From positions 1 to 21,579 of the forward strand of contig MSJH02000081.1 in NCBI GenBank assembly GCA_001931875.2: DNA of 21,579 nt, written 5' to 3'. Below the pieces are notes generated by a model. That model did not search any database. It saw nothing but the letters and a program-made list of their open reading frames with translations, and had not been told where the DNA came from. The DNA comes from Byssochlamys sp. IMV 00236 (lineage: Eukaryota; Ascomycota; Eurotiomycetes; Eurotiales; Thermoascaceae). Positions 9,101-18,899 of the stretch are shown here, piece after piece (position 1 is the stretch's first letter; the number at the start of each line of letters is the position of its first letter). The translations under genes were made by a program, and so were the position numbers.

Positions 9101-10709
9101 GTCCGTTGCAAGACAAGCTAGTGGTTTACTTGCCAAGACGATGCCTACGCTCACCAACAACCTGACCGATTTAGTCATTCGACAGAAACAAGTGAGTATT
9201 GGGTCAGGTTCAAATGAACAATTGATCTCTACACCACTCAATCCAGATGCACTTACCAAGATTATCAATGAACAATGTTCGGATGACGTCCGTGAAGGAC
9301 CGATGGTACAGGAAATCATCATATCACTCGGAAACTTCATTCGCACCATTCCTCACATGTTTGATGGTATTCTTCGATTACGTACTCACTACATCATTAT
9401 CGCATTACGTGAAGAAATCAGTCGTGTGAACCATCTGGATGAAGAGGAAGCTATTGAACATCTGATGCAACTCTCGCCCTTTGAGCTACACTCATTATTA
9501 GGTTCTGTTCTGTCAAGTCCCGGTATGTGTAACGATTCAGCCATCATGGTCCGTGATAGACCTGGTGGTCTCCTGATTCTCTCCAAAGATTTTGATCCTT
9601 CTCGTCAACAAAGTATCGAAATGCCCTCTCTTGCTCTTCCTCCTTCTAAGAATGCCGAACAAGATGGTACGTCCATTCTCGTCCGTGCACAATCTGGTGG
9701 ATATAACGCAGGCAATTTTGCCCGTACTGAAGTGAACGGTAACGTCTTGCCCGCCAACACACGTGGTCTTCATATCTGGGCTATCAGCAAGAGCCATAAG
9801 CTCGTTTTAGAGCACGCATCGTTTGATACTCATATATCAATCGAAGAAAGCGATGAACTAGCACAATTTATTCGAAAGTTACCATCCGGTCTTATTGTCG
9901 TCATGGCCAGCAAAGATGACTTTACGGAGCACCTTACGCAACGTGCGATCGATGCCATCAAGAGTTTAGGATCGAAGCTGATCGATGATATCAAGTATCG
10001 CGACTCTTATGTACTGATTGCCGAAAAAGACAGCCCCGAGGACGCGATCGAGGCCCACAAGCCAGCCAATGGGGGACCAACCGAGCTGATCGAACGTCAA
10101 TTTGCTATCGTCGACAAGGATGACATCACACCCTCTGACATAACTCAAGATAACGTGGGTCATTTCTTCCCTACTTCGAACGGACGCTGGTTACGTCGTA
10201 GAAAGAACGATGGTGCACTGAATCGAGTTCCAGCCAATTTCTTTCCTCGCACATGGTCTGTGCTTGACCAATGTCATGGCTTCAAGATTGGCAATCATTG
10301 TCTACCAAGAGACCCCACCGTGTTTGAAAAGACACCTGAAGAATTCAACTTTGCCTTGGCTGTTGAAGGCTTTTTGGGCTTTTTCAAGGATCCAGCAGAG
10401 CGACAGTTGGCGATTGAAGTCCTCACCTTGATCTACGACGTTCAACAAACCTCGGGTCCACGCTTCATTGATTGTACGATTGATATTCCTACTATTGCAG
10501 ACGCTGCTATTGTCGAGTTCTGGACCAAGTGGGTATCCCAAAACAAGGAGACATTCGAAAAGAGTCCATTTTTCAAGCATGGCCTTGAGTACTCTGCAAA
10601 CAAAGATCTTGCACGCCACTTGTTTTATGATCTTCCATTGGACGATGCTGAAGAAAGTACGTCCGGTTATCTTTCAAAGAGCATTCAACATATTTTGTTC
10701 AATAAATAA
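6167..10709 (+). CDS. PHKA: Phosphorylase b kinase regulatory subunit alpha/beta with FAM3/ILEI-like insert, six exons
   Basis: Exons 6167-6295, 6347-6378, 6428-6507, 6564-6860, 6915-7072 and 7131-10709 join in frame to 1424 aa (human PHKA about 1230). The glucoamylase-like (GH15-type) N-terminal domain is clear: [68 protein letters not shown] and [12 protein letters not shown]. The helical middle (about 825-925) matches PHKA. The tail has [13 protein letters not shown] (about 1253) and the calmodulin-binding-like region after it. Extra features are R-R-x-S-type candidate PKA sites at 397-401 (RRSTS) and 733-736 (RRKS), and a FAM3/ILEI-like block at 1111-1200. There is no C-terminal CAAX box (ends HILFNK), unlike animal alpha subunits. 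It regulates the kinase that activates glycogen phosphorylase. Alpha versus beta cannot be assigned. AATAAA overlaps the stop. Confidence 0.95.
9765..10034 (+). other. FAM3/ILEI (PANDER-like) domain within the PhK subunit
   Basis: Residues 1111-1200 read GLHIWAIS, then [34 protein letters not shown], then [14 protein letters not shown] and [13 protein letters not shown]. The order (strand, x-FDT, helix, LPxGxIVxxAxxDD, helix with LGS, xYRDSYxLI) is that of FAM3/ILEI-type domains, seen in secreted FAM3 proteins and in the stem of POMGNT1, where it binds sugar. It sits between a serine-rich linker and the [13 protein letters not shown] tail. Domain identity is from pattern memory; sugar binding here is inference. 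Confidence 0.7.
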
Positions 10710-10718
10710 AAGCGTTTA

Positions 10719-11497
10719 TTAAATACGTCGTTGATCGTACACAATTCTTAGAATCTTTGACATGATTTCTCGATCGCCAGTGCCGTTTCTTTGATCTAAC
10801 CAGAATCGATGTTGATGAATCCTCTTGGGTTGATTTGATAATTCTTCTTTTTGTATAACCTTTGGATTCACCTTCCACGTCAAAAAGGTGCTATAGACCG
10901 GCTGTAGTTCACGTAATCGAACCGTTGTCTGTCTTTTACGAATCAATATGTCTAGTGTTTCTATGGTAATGACTGTGTCAGGGGTGATGCCTGCATTATT
11001 TTTGCTATGAAGGTAAATATGATTCACATAAGGTGAGAGTAGATAAGTCAATGCGCCTGTAGAGCATCCACTTGCTGCAAAGGCTGTAAATAATGTTTGT
11101 GTTAACATATGGCGTAAAATGGATTCTAAGTGATATGCCAATGAAAAAACAAGGGCAGTTTTATAAATGATACTCTTACCTCCCAAAAACATGGCATTGG
11201 TCAAATCAGCTGCATGAGCTTGAGTCATATTGTTTTAGTATTAGTTTTGTTTTTTTCTTCTTCTTCTTGTTTTACCTATTGGCTCTTGCCAAAAGTAGAG
11301 TAGTGCAGGTGTTGCCAGAGCTGAAGCCTAGTTGACGTTAGTTTCTCTCTCTCTCTCTCTCTTTATTCTTTTTTTACACCAAGAGTTGATAATGAAAATG
11401 TTTTAACAAGCTTGATAAGACCAAGATTTGGAGATGAATAGATCAGTTGTCCTTTATTTGAAATGGTTGAATAACAACATTTTGAAAACAGGTTCAT
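10719..11497 (-). CDS. TMEM70: TMEM70-like mitochondrial inner-membrane ATP synthase assembly factor, four exons
   Basis: Exons on the minus strand: 11497-11378, 11327-11276, 11218-11180, 11083-10719; they join in frame to 191 aa. The N terminus (MNLFSKCCYSTISN) looks like a short mitochondrial presequence. Then comes KGQLIYSSPNLGLIKLVKTF, close to the human TMEM70 GRLIYTG...VKCFSYSTS start. Two hydrophobic segments follow (about 37-53 and 69-88), then YVNHIYLH (human YVIRLYHE), TVITIETLDIL and a basic C terminus. TMEM70 supports assembly of the ATP synthase c-ring and complex I. Intron 3 (11084-11179) is 96 nt, in frame and free of stops, so its retention would add 32 residues. Intron 1 holds a CT/GA microsatellite. 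It diverges from TRS65 and its stop lies 9 bp from the PhK stop. The family call rests on order and spacing of these motifs. Confidence 0.8.
11344..11362. repeat. (CT)n microsatellite in TMEM70 intron 1
   Basis: Nineteen bases of alternating T and C. On the coding strand this is a GA run just upstream of the CTAAC branch-like site and CAACTAG acceptor, replacing the usual pyrimidine tract position with purines. Confidence 0.85.
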
Positions 11498-11551
11498 TAT
11501 TTTTTATAATTGAAAATAAAAAAAGAGAGACTTTTTTTTTCTCTGTTAAAC
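11498..11551. promoter_or_regulatory. 54-bp divergent intergenic region between TMEM70 and TRS65
   Basis: Only 54 bp separate the two start codons. The stretch is nearly all A/T, with an A-rich run followed by a GAGAGAC-T9 tract, and has TATA-like TTTTTATAATT. Both 5' UTRs and any shared promoter must overlap, or one promoter lies inside the other gene's transcribed part. Confidence 0.6.
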
Positions 11552-13716
11552 ATGAATTCTATTTCAACGGAGCTTTTCTTTAATGAAGCAGAATTTCAAA
11601 TACTCATTCCAAACACTACAAAAGAAAATGAACAAGATCCTTTATCGATAGTACAAGCTAAACCTCGTGAATTCGCGTTTTATGGTTTATATATAAATAT
11701 GCCTTACCTGTAATACAATGTCTAATTTCTCTCTTTTTGACAGATGAACATTTACAAGTATATCTATTTGCAAACATCTCAAAGCAAAAATCAGGAACGG
11801 GCGATGAAGTTCGAGAGGCGATTGCATCATTTTATAACCAGCTGGAAATCACAATAGATGCCACCATCACAGATAATATGCCCACACCAAGCTTACAGCG
11901 TTCATCATCCATCAATACGCAGTCAGCTCCGACCTCCCCCAAGGTATCTTATCAGCGTAGATCGCAAATGAACGATGTGACAACACCCTTTTTCACTCAA
12001 GCTTATAATAAGAGCAGCAGTAAACATGGCGAGTTGTCTGTATTCGAATATAATGATTCGATTTGTTACCTCTATCCCATGGTTGTGCCCATAGGTAATA
12101 GCCGTGTAGTGATCAAATGTAGTGACTCATTGTTATCTAGTATACGTAAAGACAAAATCATACAATCCCCTCTTATCAATCAACTGCAATATCCAATATC
12201 GACCGATTACACTAAAGCAAAAGGTTCAGCCAGATAATAGTCCAACCGACGAATACGATATTGATTCCTTTGAGACGATTAATCTCTTGAGTGGACTATC
12301 CGATGATCCTGTGTTTTCTAAGCAAGGGAATCTCGTGCAAAGGTTTGTTGTCGAAAATCAAGCAAGACCTGCGACAGGAACACCCATGGCACCACCTGCA
12401 AACAATATAAGTAATCTACAGCTTTCGCTTAAGCGTGCCATCAAAGAAGCTTTACCTCTTCGGTCTGGTTTGGCTGTCAAAATGCGTACGACAAACGCCT
12501 CTGTTGCTGAAAAAATGGTCATGATGTCTGTCGAACTGGAAAATCCTCCTGAAACGGGCTGTGAGTTTATTGTAGAGAAGGTAGACGTGCAAGTATCAAA
12601 TGCGGTTGTCTCGGTCGCTTTCAATCATATGAGTCAGGTTGAGTTTCCCATCTACTTGAATAGATCCGATCTTATTGTATTCGTATATGATGTGACCCTT
12701 CTTGATGATGGAACAGTCAAACCACCTACTCAACCTCAGCGCATGTTCCCTTCGCGTAGACCATTACCCCAACAACAACAACAACAGATACCTTTAGAAG
12801 ACAAGATTCAGCCACAGCGTGTGTCTATTCAGATATACAGTGTACCTGTCATTGATGGCATTCGCGCTTCAGCCATGAGATCTAAATGGAACACCATGCT
12901 GGACGTATCAGGTATAAGACAAAGAAGAGAAGAAATCTCGCCATTAGCAGAAAAGTTCGCTGGGCACACGTCCCTCGCACGCTCACAGTCATTGACCAGT
13001 GGCTCTCCAGGAGCTCGGTCTATCGCAGGCAGTCCTGGTGATCAACAGGCACATAGCTCCCTTGAAGGCGTCTTTGGTGTCAAAAAGGCAAGCTCGATCA
13101 TGTCTTCGCCTAGTAAAGACCTGCATATCAGACGTGCGGCCGAGAGAGAAGTGATGGATGGGATTGTCGTGTCATTTACTGTTCCTGATAAGATACAAGT
13201 GGGAAAAAAGTTCTTGCTTCACGTCTTTATTGTCAATCGATCAAAGCATACAAGAAGATTTCAAGTGATGATACCTAATCGCAAGAGATACCCTACAGAA
13301 CCTTTAGCTATCAAGACGACTCTACCACCCCTGCCCTTGGAATCATTGCCAATTGACCCTTATATGAGTGAATCAGGCAGGTAACACAAAGAGAGAAAAT
13401 AACTTGTATTAATACCTAAACCAGACTTTTTGAAACAATATTTTGAGAATGAAACTCACGAGGCTGATATTATTTGCTTGGAAAACAATATCAAGCTAAG
13501 GTAAATAACATCACAACAGACGAGCATATTCTAATATGTATTCATAGTCCACTGGGTCCTTCTACTTCGCAAAGCATCGATATAGAATTCATTGCAGTTA
13601 AAGAAAAATTACATACGATTGATTTGGTTCAATTAGTGGACTCTGATACAGGCTTTGTAACTAACCTTCGTCATGTCCTTGAAATATATGTTGTATCAGA
13701 TATTCGCGCAATTTAA
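11552..13716 (+). CDS. TRS65: TRAPPII complex subunit Trs65-like, five exons
   Basis: Predicted 637 aa from exons 11552-11684, 11744-12145, 12234-13367, 13425-13500 and 13548-13716, all in phase. The family is fungal Trs65 (PF12735), a TRAPPII subunit acting with Ypt31/32 at the Golgi and with Arf1. Signals: an N-terminal DEHLQVYLFANI strand segment, DSICYLYPMVVPI, NLLSGLSDDPVF, a C-terminal beta-rich module (VSFTVPDKIQVGKKFLLHVFIVNRS, RFQVMIPNRKR) and the ending CLENNIKLSPLGPSTSQSIDIEFIAVKE. Q-rich and serine-rich disordered linkers lie at about 385-470. Two junctions are less sure. The intron 2 donor is taken as GTAAAG at 12146, but GTATAC a few bases upstream is also in phase. The exon 3 donor is GTGAAT at 13368, because the stronger-looking GTAACA at 13381 breaks the frame. 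Confidence 0.82.
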
Positions 13717-14040
13717 ATAACAATTACACTTTGATTATCCATCTTTTTCTTTATTGCTTCCAACTTAGCGTATAATAACATAAATATGTGCTTTATCTTT
13801 TTGAGAAAAGATAAATATGGTCAACGCTTATAACACACAACTGACAAAGTTGTTAGAGACTTAATATAAATAGTCTTTGTCTTCTTTGGACCAAAAAGTA
13901 AGACCAGCTATTCCCCCAACTAGTCCAAAGATTGGTTGTTTGAAGTTATCATTTTATTTTCTGTCAGTTTGCGAATAAAATGAAAATTGTCATGCAAACT
14001 CTGATATTTCAAACGCCGTGTTCCTTTGTTTTTCTTTCTT
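13717..14040. promoter_or_regulatory. TRS65-ATG16 spacer with a perfect 10-bp palindrome containing paired GATA motifs
   Basis: TTTATCTTTT (13792-13801) and AAAAGATAAA (13806-13815) are perfect inverted repeats around the loop TGAG, giving two opposed GATAA motifs about 230 bp upstream of the ATG16 start codon. The motif could be a 3' hairpin for TRS65 or a paired GATA-factor site. Nitrogen-regulated fungal autophagy genes often use GATA factors, but that link is inference. No gene is visible in the rest. Confidence 0.5.
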
Positions 14041-16333
14041 ATGGCCCATCCACAAGTTATTTTGGAGAGACTACAGGCTCGAGATGTGCGTGAAGGCATA
14101 TTTCATGAGCTTATTTTAGCAAGTTAGTTGACGTACGGTCATGTACTCGACTAGTTAAAATCAACGTTATAATAGATAACCAATTACTCCAACAAGCTAT
14201 CGAAAACAAGAAAAAAGATAAAAAAAGAAAAGAAGAGCTGATTTCAGAAGGGTAGGTCATGTTATAACTTTAGGAGAGAGAGGCCTTATGAAGAAAAGTA
14301 GATCTCTTCAAAATGTAGCTGAATTAGATAGACGTATCAGAGAACTAAGTGAAGAAAGAGCAGAAATGTACAAGACACAAAGTGAAAATGCTCAAAGACT
14401 CATTCACTTGAGTGAACAGCTTCGGATAAAAGAAGACAAGGAAAAGCGACAAACAAAAGAGTAAGCGTCATTTTGAATAGCGTATCGTTATTTATACATA
14501 CAGACAGGCTTATACAACTATCCGACCAAGTCAAAAAATTATCTGCCAAATGTGAACTTCACGTATATCAATTGAAAGAAAAGGACGTTACAATACAGGT
14601 AAAAAAAACATGTACAAAAAAATGAAGCTTATATCTGTACAAAAATTCAGATATTGCAAGATGAATTAACGGCACTGCAACTCGAAATTACGACTACTGA
14701 AGAGAAAAATAAGAATCTCTCTATCGAGAATAAGCAGCTATTACAGAGGTGGATGGATTTAAAAAATGCAGAAGCGGAAAAGATGAACGAGGCTATGCAA
14801 TTCTATGAGCAGTAAGTTGTGTGATATCTTACGTATATATTATTTATATATTTTTTATAGAGCACTTGAGCAAGCTAAAAATTCCCCTGACAGGAAGAAA
14901 AGCCAACCTAAGGAAGCATTGTCGAGCTATAACTTGCTGCCTAGCAAGGTTTATAAAAAGATTGTAAGTTGCAATGACGCTAAATTGACCTTTACGCTCA
15001 TACCTTTTATTAGAATGCGCATGATGACGATATCCATTGCATAGCAGCTTCATCTAAAGGTGCTTTATTTGCAACAGGTGGTGCTGATAGAAAAATTAGA
15101 CTCTATGATACAAGAAGTGGTCATATGATACAAGCACTTGGTGGTGCTCTTCAAACGATCACATCTGTATCCTTTAATTCTACAGATGAAATGATTCTTG
15201 GGTCATGTACAGATAATGCAACTAGGATATGGAGTCTTTCAACGCACAGATTACGAGTAGGTTAATCAATTTTTCACTTCACAAACGATCAATAACCTTT
15301 CTTTATCCGAAGCACACATTGACCGGCCATATCGGAAAAGTATACGCTGCCAAGTTTACTGGTGATTCTAATCGTGTGGTAATAAGATTCGTACTTTGCA
15401 TCAACAGAATAGTTACAAACATGACATATAGGTTTCTGGTAGTCACGATCGAACTCTCAAAGTCTGGGATTTGCAAAGAGGATACAGTAAGACTATACGC
15501 GTGATTCAGGCGCTCTATCTAATACCCCCTTTATATAGCTGTGAGAACTATCTTTACCTTTTCAAGCTGCAATGACCTGTGTCTTATGGACTCTGACGGT
15601 CAAACTCTGATCAGCGGTCATTTGGACAATCATATCAGATTCTGGGATACACGTACAGGCTCAGGTATAAAAGAATTAACAGGAGTACACAATGGGCAGA
15701 TTACGTCTGTTAGCATGTCGTCAGGTAAATAAATGTCAAAAAATACATGTATTTTTATTGATATCACATCTTAGATGGAATGTACCTCTTGACAAACTCA
15801 AGAGACAATACTTTAAAAATTATTGATATTCGTATGTACGACATCTTGAAGTCATTTCAGTAAGTTGAATAACACAATACGTGTCTTGTACTGAATTCGA
15901 GCTACTCTATTAGAGCGGATTCATACCATAACGGTCTTAATTGGTCTAGATCAACATTTAGGTAAGAATATGATCATTATGTGTGTGTATATCTTGTATT
16001 CATTTTTTGTAAAGTCCTAGTGGGAGCTACATTGCAGCTGGTTCTTCAGGTAAAATGCACAACGGTCCAAATGCTATAAAGTGTCTTTCTAAACGTATTC
16101 TTGCTCTACTAGATGGTACTTTGTTCGTATGGAATGTCAACACAGGAAAAGTTGAAAGGATGCTAAAAGAACACAGGTAAGCCTCTTTTTCTCTTTATTC
16201 TCTTTATTCTGTGACAAACTTGCTTTTATTTTTGGCAAGGTCTGCTATTTGTGGAGTATCTTGGAACCCTACCGGCGATCATATCTTTTCTGCAGAAAAG
16301 AACAAAGCTGTCTGTATATGGGATACAGCATAA
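14041..16333 (+). CDS. ATG16: ATG16 with C-terminal seven-bladed WD40 domain (ATG16L1-like), about 15 exons
   Basis: Exons: 14041-14122, 14176-14251, 14281-14460, 14508-14598, 14651-14811, 14861-14963, 15014-15256, 15313-15378, 15432-15486, 15539-15724, 15775-15859, 15914-15961, 16015-16049, 16113-16176, 16240-16333; total 522 aa. The N-terminal ATG5-binding helix (VILERLQARDVREGIFHELI) is followed by a coiled coil to about residue 230, including ENKQLLQRWMDLKNAEAEKM (human [20 protein letters not shown]). Seven WD repeats follow from 232: NAHDDDIHCIA, HTLTGHIGKVYAAKF, SGSHDRTLKVWDL, SSCNDLCL, SGHLDNHIRFWD, PSGSYIAAGSS and GKVERMLKEHRSAICGVSW, closely following ATG16L1. It scaffolds ATG12-ATG5 for ATG8 lipidation. 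Oddity: intron 2 would be only 29 nt (14252-14280), so that junction may hide a base error. Convergent with the kinesin. Confidence 0.95.
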
Positions 16334-16817
16334 TTTCTTTTGCCGTTTTATAATGTGCGCAGTTCAAGACTTGTATAATAAATACTCTTTATTCCCTGGT
16401 ACACTTTATTTGCGCACTGATAGGAAAAATGATAGTGTCAGACATTAAATAATCATAAAAGAGAGCCCACAAGAAGTAAAAGAATGAGATATAAAAGAAC
16501 TGTCTAGTAAATCAGTTATTTACTTTGATATTAAATACTTACATTATAAAGAGAAAAAAAAAGAGAGAAAAGCGTTGACCACCACGAGTCTCTTCTTTTT
16601 ATCTTATCTCAAAAAGACAACGCTCATTTTTATACAATCAAATACTCTCAAGTTTGATGCAATACAGAAAAAGGTAGAAAAATGAAGATCATTAAGTGTA
16701 ATTGTTATTGATCTTGTAGTATATGCAAATAATTTATTCCTTGCTAATCCGCTTGAGCATTAAAAGACACTATATGCATTATTTATTACTATGTACACAT
16801 AAACAAAGCAGAGCCGT
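16334..16817. other. Convergent 3' intergenic region (ATG16 / kinesin)
   Basis: About 480 bp between two stop codons, AT-rich, without a coding frame of note. AATAAA-type signals occur (near 16378 on the plus strand), consistent with 3' UTRs and polyadenylation. Confidence 0.6.
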
Positions 16818-18612
16818 TTATTTTTTCTTTTGTGGGCGTGCCTCCTCTACGTAGCCATCGTCTTCTCTTTCTCGTTTTACAGAAGCCCTAGTAGCCATAT
16901 GAGAAATATCTTCAAGCACTTTATTCTTTTGCGACAGCTGTTGGCGAAGACTATCCAGTTCCACACTTAGTCGATGAATTTCTTCTTGACTCTCTCTTTC
17001 TTTCCTAGACAATCTTTGTATTTCTTCAGCGCCCTGTTGCTTGAGTGTTCGTAATTCCTCTTCAAACAACCTTCTCTCTTCTGTTATTCGTTCTTTTTCG
17101 TGCTTCAGTTCTTCTTCCCTCTGCTCTGCGATCTGTTCGGCTGTTTCTGCTCTTATGACAAGCTCATCGTGTTCTTTTTTTGGCATGCAGTATCCGTTCT
17201 TATCCCACGCACGGCGTAACTCATCTTGCATTTTAATAATAGTAGTTACAAGGGTATCAACGTGACGCTCTTCAAGAGCAATACCGTTTCTCAGGGGAGC
17301 ATTAGATATATTTTTAGCATGGCTACCATAATCTAGTGTATTTTTCATGTCTTCGATGCTTTGACTTAATGGATCGATGGTTGTAATGATGGATGTCTTT
17401 GTACGGCCGCCAAGGGAATCTTTTAGTAAACGGGTCAATTTGCTTTCTCTATAGGGTATATGGGGTGCTTTATCAGAAAGGGAATTGATCACTCTGCCAA
17501 GAGTCAGCAGGCTTTTGTTGATAGATGCAGCCTCTCTTGCTCTGAGGTGCTCTGAGCCTGACGCCTTGCTGTTCTCTGATCCAGCCAGGTCAACAAGGTG
17601 CAACTTGCTTGTACAATAGACTTTGGCACCTTTATCATTTTTTTCTTGTAATGTGACATTAATGGTAAAGATACAATGTGAGCGACTAAGAAAAAAAGTC
17701 AGAAAACTGCAACACTAGCTTGGTGTTGCTCGTACCTTGATTTTTCATTGCAGTTTGTGGCAGCAGTCATTCTCTTTTTAACACCTGTTTTTACAATGTC
17801 AAGCCCATGAGCAGCAGAAATGATGACTTCTTCATGGATATTTGAAACTTTGACACCATTTTGAGCATCATCGTAAATATTTAACGTCTTATTCTCATCA
17901 CCAGGATATAAAAGGTCGCGTAATTCTTCATTGTATAGTTCCAACATGGAAATCTTTACGATATGTTCACCATCTCTCCCATTCAAGCATTCAAACAGAT
18001 CACATATAATGCGTGGTATGATACCGGCATTAGGAGCAGGCTTGCCGTTTGCATTTTCAAGGTCGCCTTCCATTGTATAGGTCTTACCAGTACCGGTCTG
18101 GCCATAAGCAAAAATTGTGCAGTTATAGCCGCACAGAACCTCACTTAGGATGGGTTTACCGACTTGGTCATAGATTTTCTGCTGCGTGGCGTCTTGGTAA
18201 AATATGTGATCGAAACTGTATACATAATTGTTGGTTGTCAGGATAACTTTCTTGTCACGTGCTTCTTGGACAGGAAGCAACACAGTGGGGTTCAGACTTT
18301 GCTTGATACCGTACTTTCCTCTATAGGTAATAAAAAAATTTTACAGAGTAAAGATCGCGCGCACACACTCTATGTTGTATCTCCTACTTACTTCAAGCGC
18401 AAAACGACTTGAACGTTATGCCCTGTTTGGCTGGTTATGGAAGATCTTTTTGCTGATGGTTGTGATGTGACGGTAGTAGAAGCTTTGGTAATGACTTTTC
18501 TTTTGGAAAGATTACCATTAGATGGTTGAGATCTGGCGTTCATTCTCAATCTTTGTGCCTTTGTTGTTGGAATTACTGAAATATTGGCTGCTGATCTACT
18601 CGTTCTTTCCAT
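16818..18612 (-). CDS. Short kinesin-5 (BimC/Eg5)-like motor protein, three exons
   Basis: Exons on the minus strand 18612-18392, 18320-17736 and 17685-16818 join in frame to 557 aa. After a basic S/T/K-rich N terminus (1-65) the motor starts at NVQVVLRLKG. It has a P-loop GQTGTGKT (147-154), loop-5 region GDLENANGKPAPNAGIIPR, switch I NEKSSRSH (265-272, rebuilt across intron 2), switch II DLAGSE (301-306), HIPYRESKLTRLLKDSLGG, and ends near 397 (LDYGSHAKNISN). The motor closely resembles kinesin-5, which slides antiparallel spindle microtubules as a tetramer. The tail is only about 160 residues: a coiled coil (about 425-535) and a basic end (ARPQKKK). Canonical kinesin-5 is roughly 1000 residues, with long coiled coils and a BimC box; neither fits here. 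An in-frame upstream ATG at 18705 exists, but 18612 is preferred because the extension is hydrophobic and AT-driven. Confidence 0.88.
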
Positions 18613-18899
18613 TTTAAAGAATAAAAAAATAACGATAAAGAAATAATAAAACGGAAACCTGGATTTTATTTTCAAATACAAAGCCGTCACTGTTGAAGTA
18701 AACAAAGGGGGGGGAGTTTGTACTCATACCTCTTTGGCTGAAGCATGTATATTACAATAATGTAGCAGAAATCACAAGTACCAAAAAGGTCTTCTTAAGC
18801 AAACGGACTAATACACTCTCTAGAGTAAATTTATAAGCTCTTGAGGAACACACTAGAAAAACCATGTTTTGTTATTTACACTACACATTGCGTCAAGTA
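18613..18899. other. Kinesin upstream region
   Basis: Putative promoter of the kinesin gene, AT-rich, with an eight-G run at 18707-18714. No gene seen. It ends at the TA dinucleotide where the Tc1-type element begins. Confidence 0.5.

Noticed and set aside
18613..18705. Longer kinesin start at the ATG at 18705
   Set aside because: The extra 31 residues are hydrophobic and AT-driven (FFIVIFLFF-like) and unlike any kinesin N terminus; the ATG at 18612 begins a typical basic, Ser/Thr-rich start.
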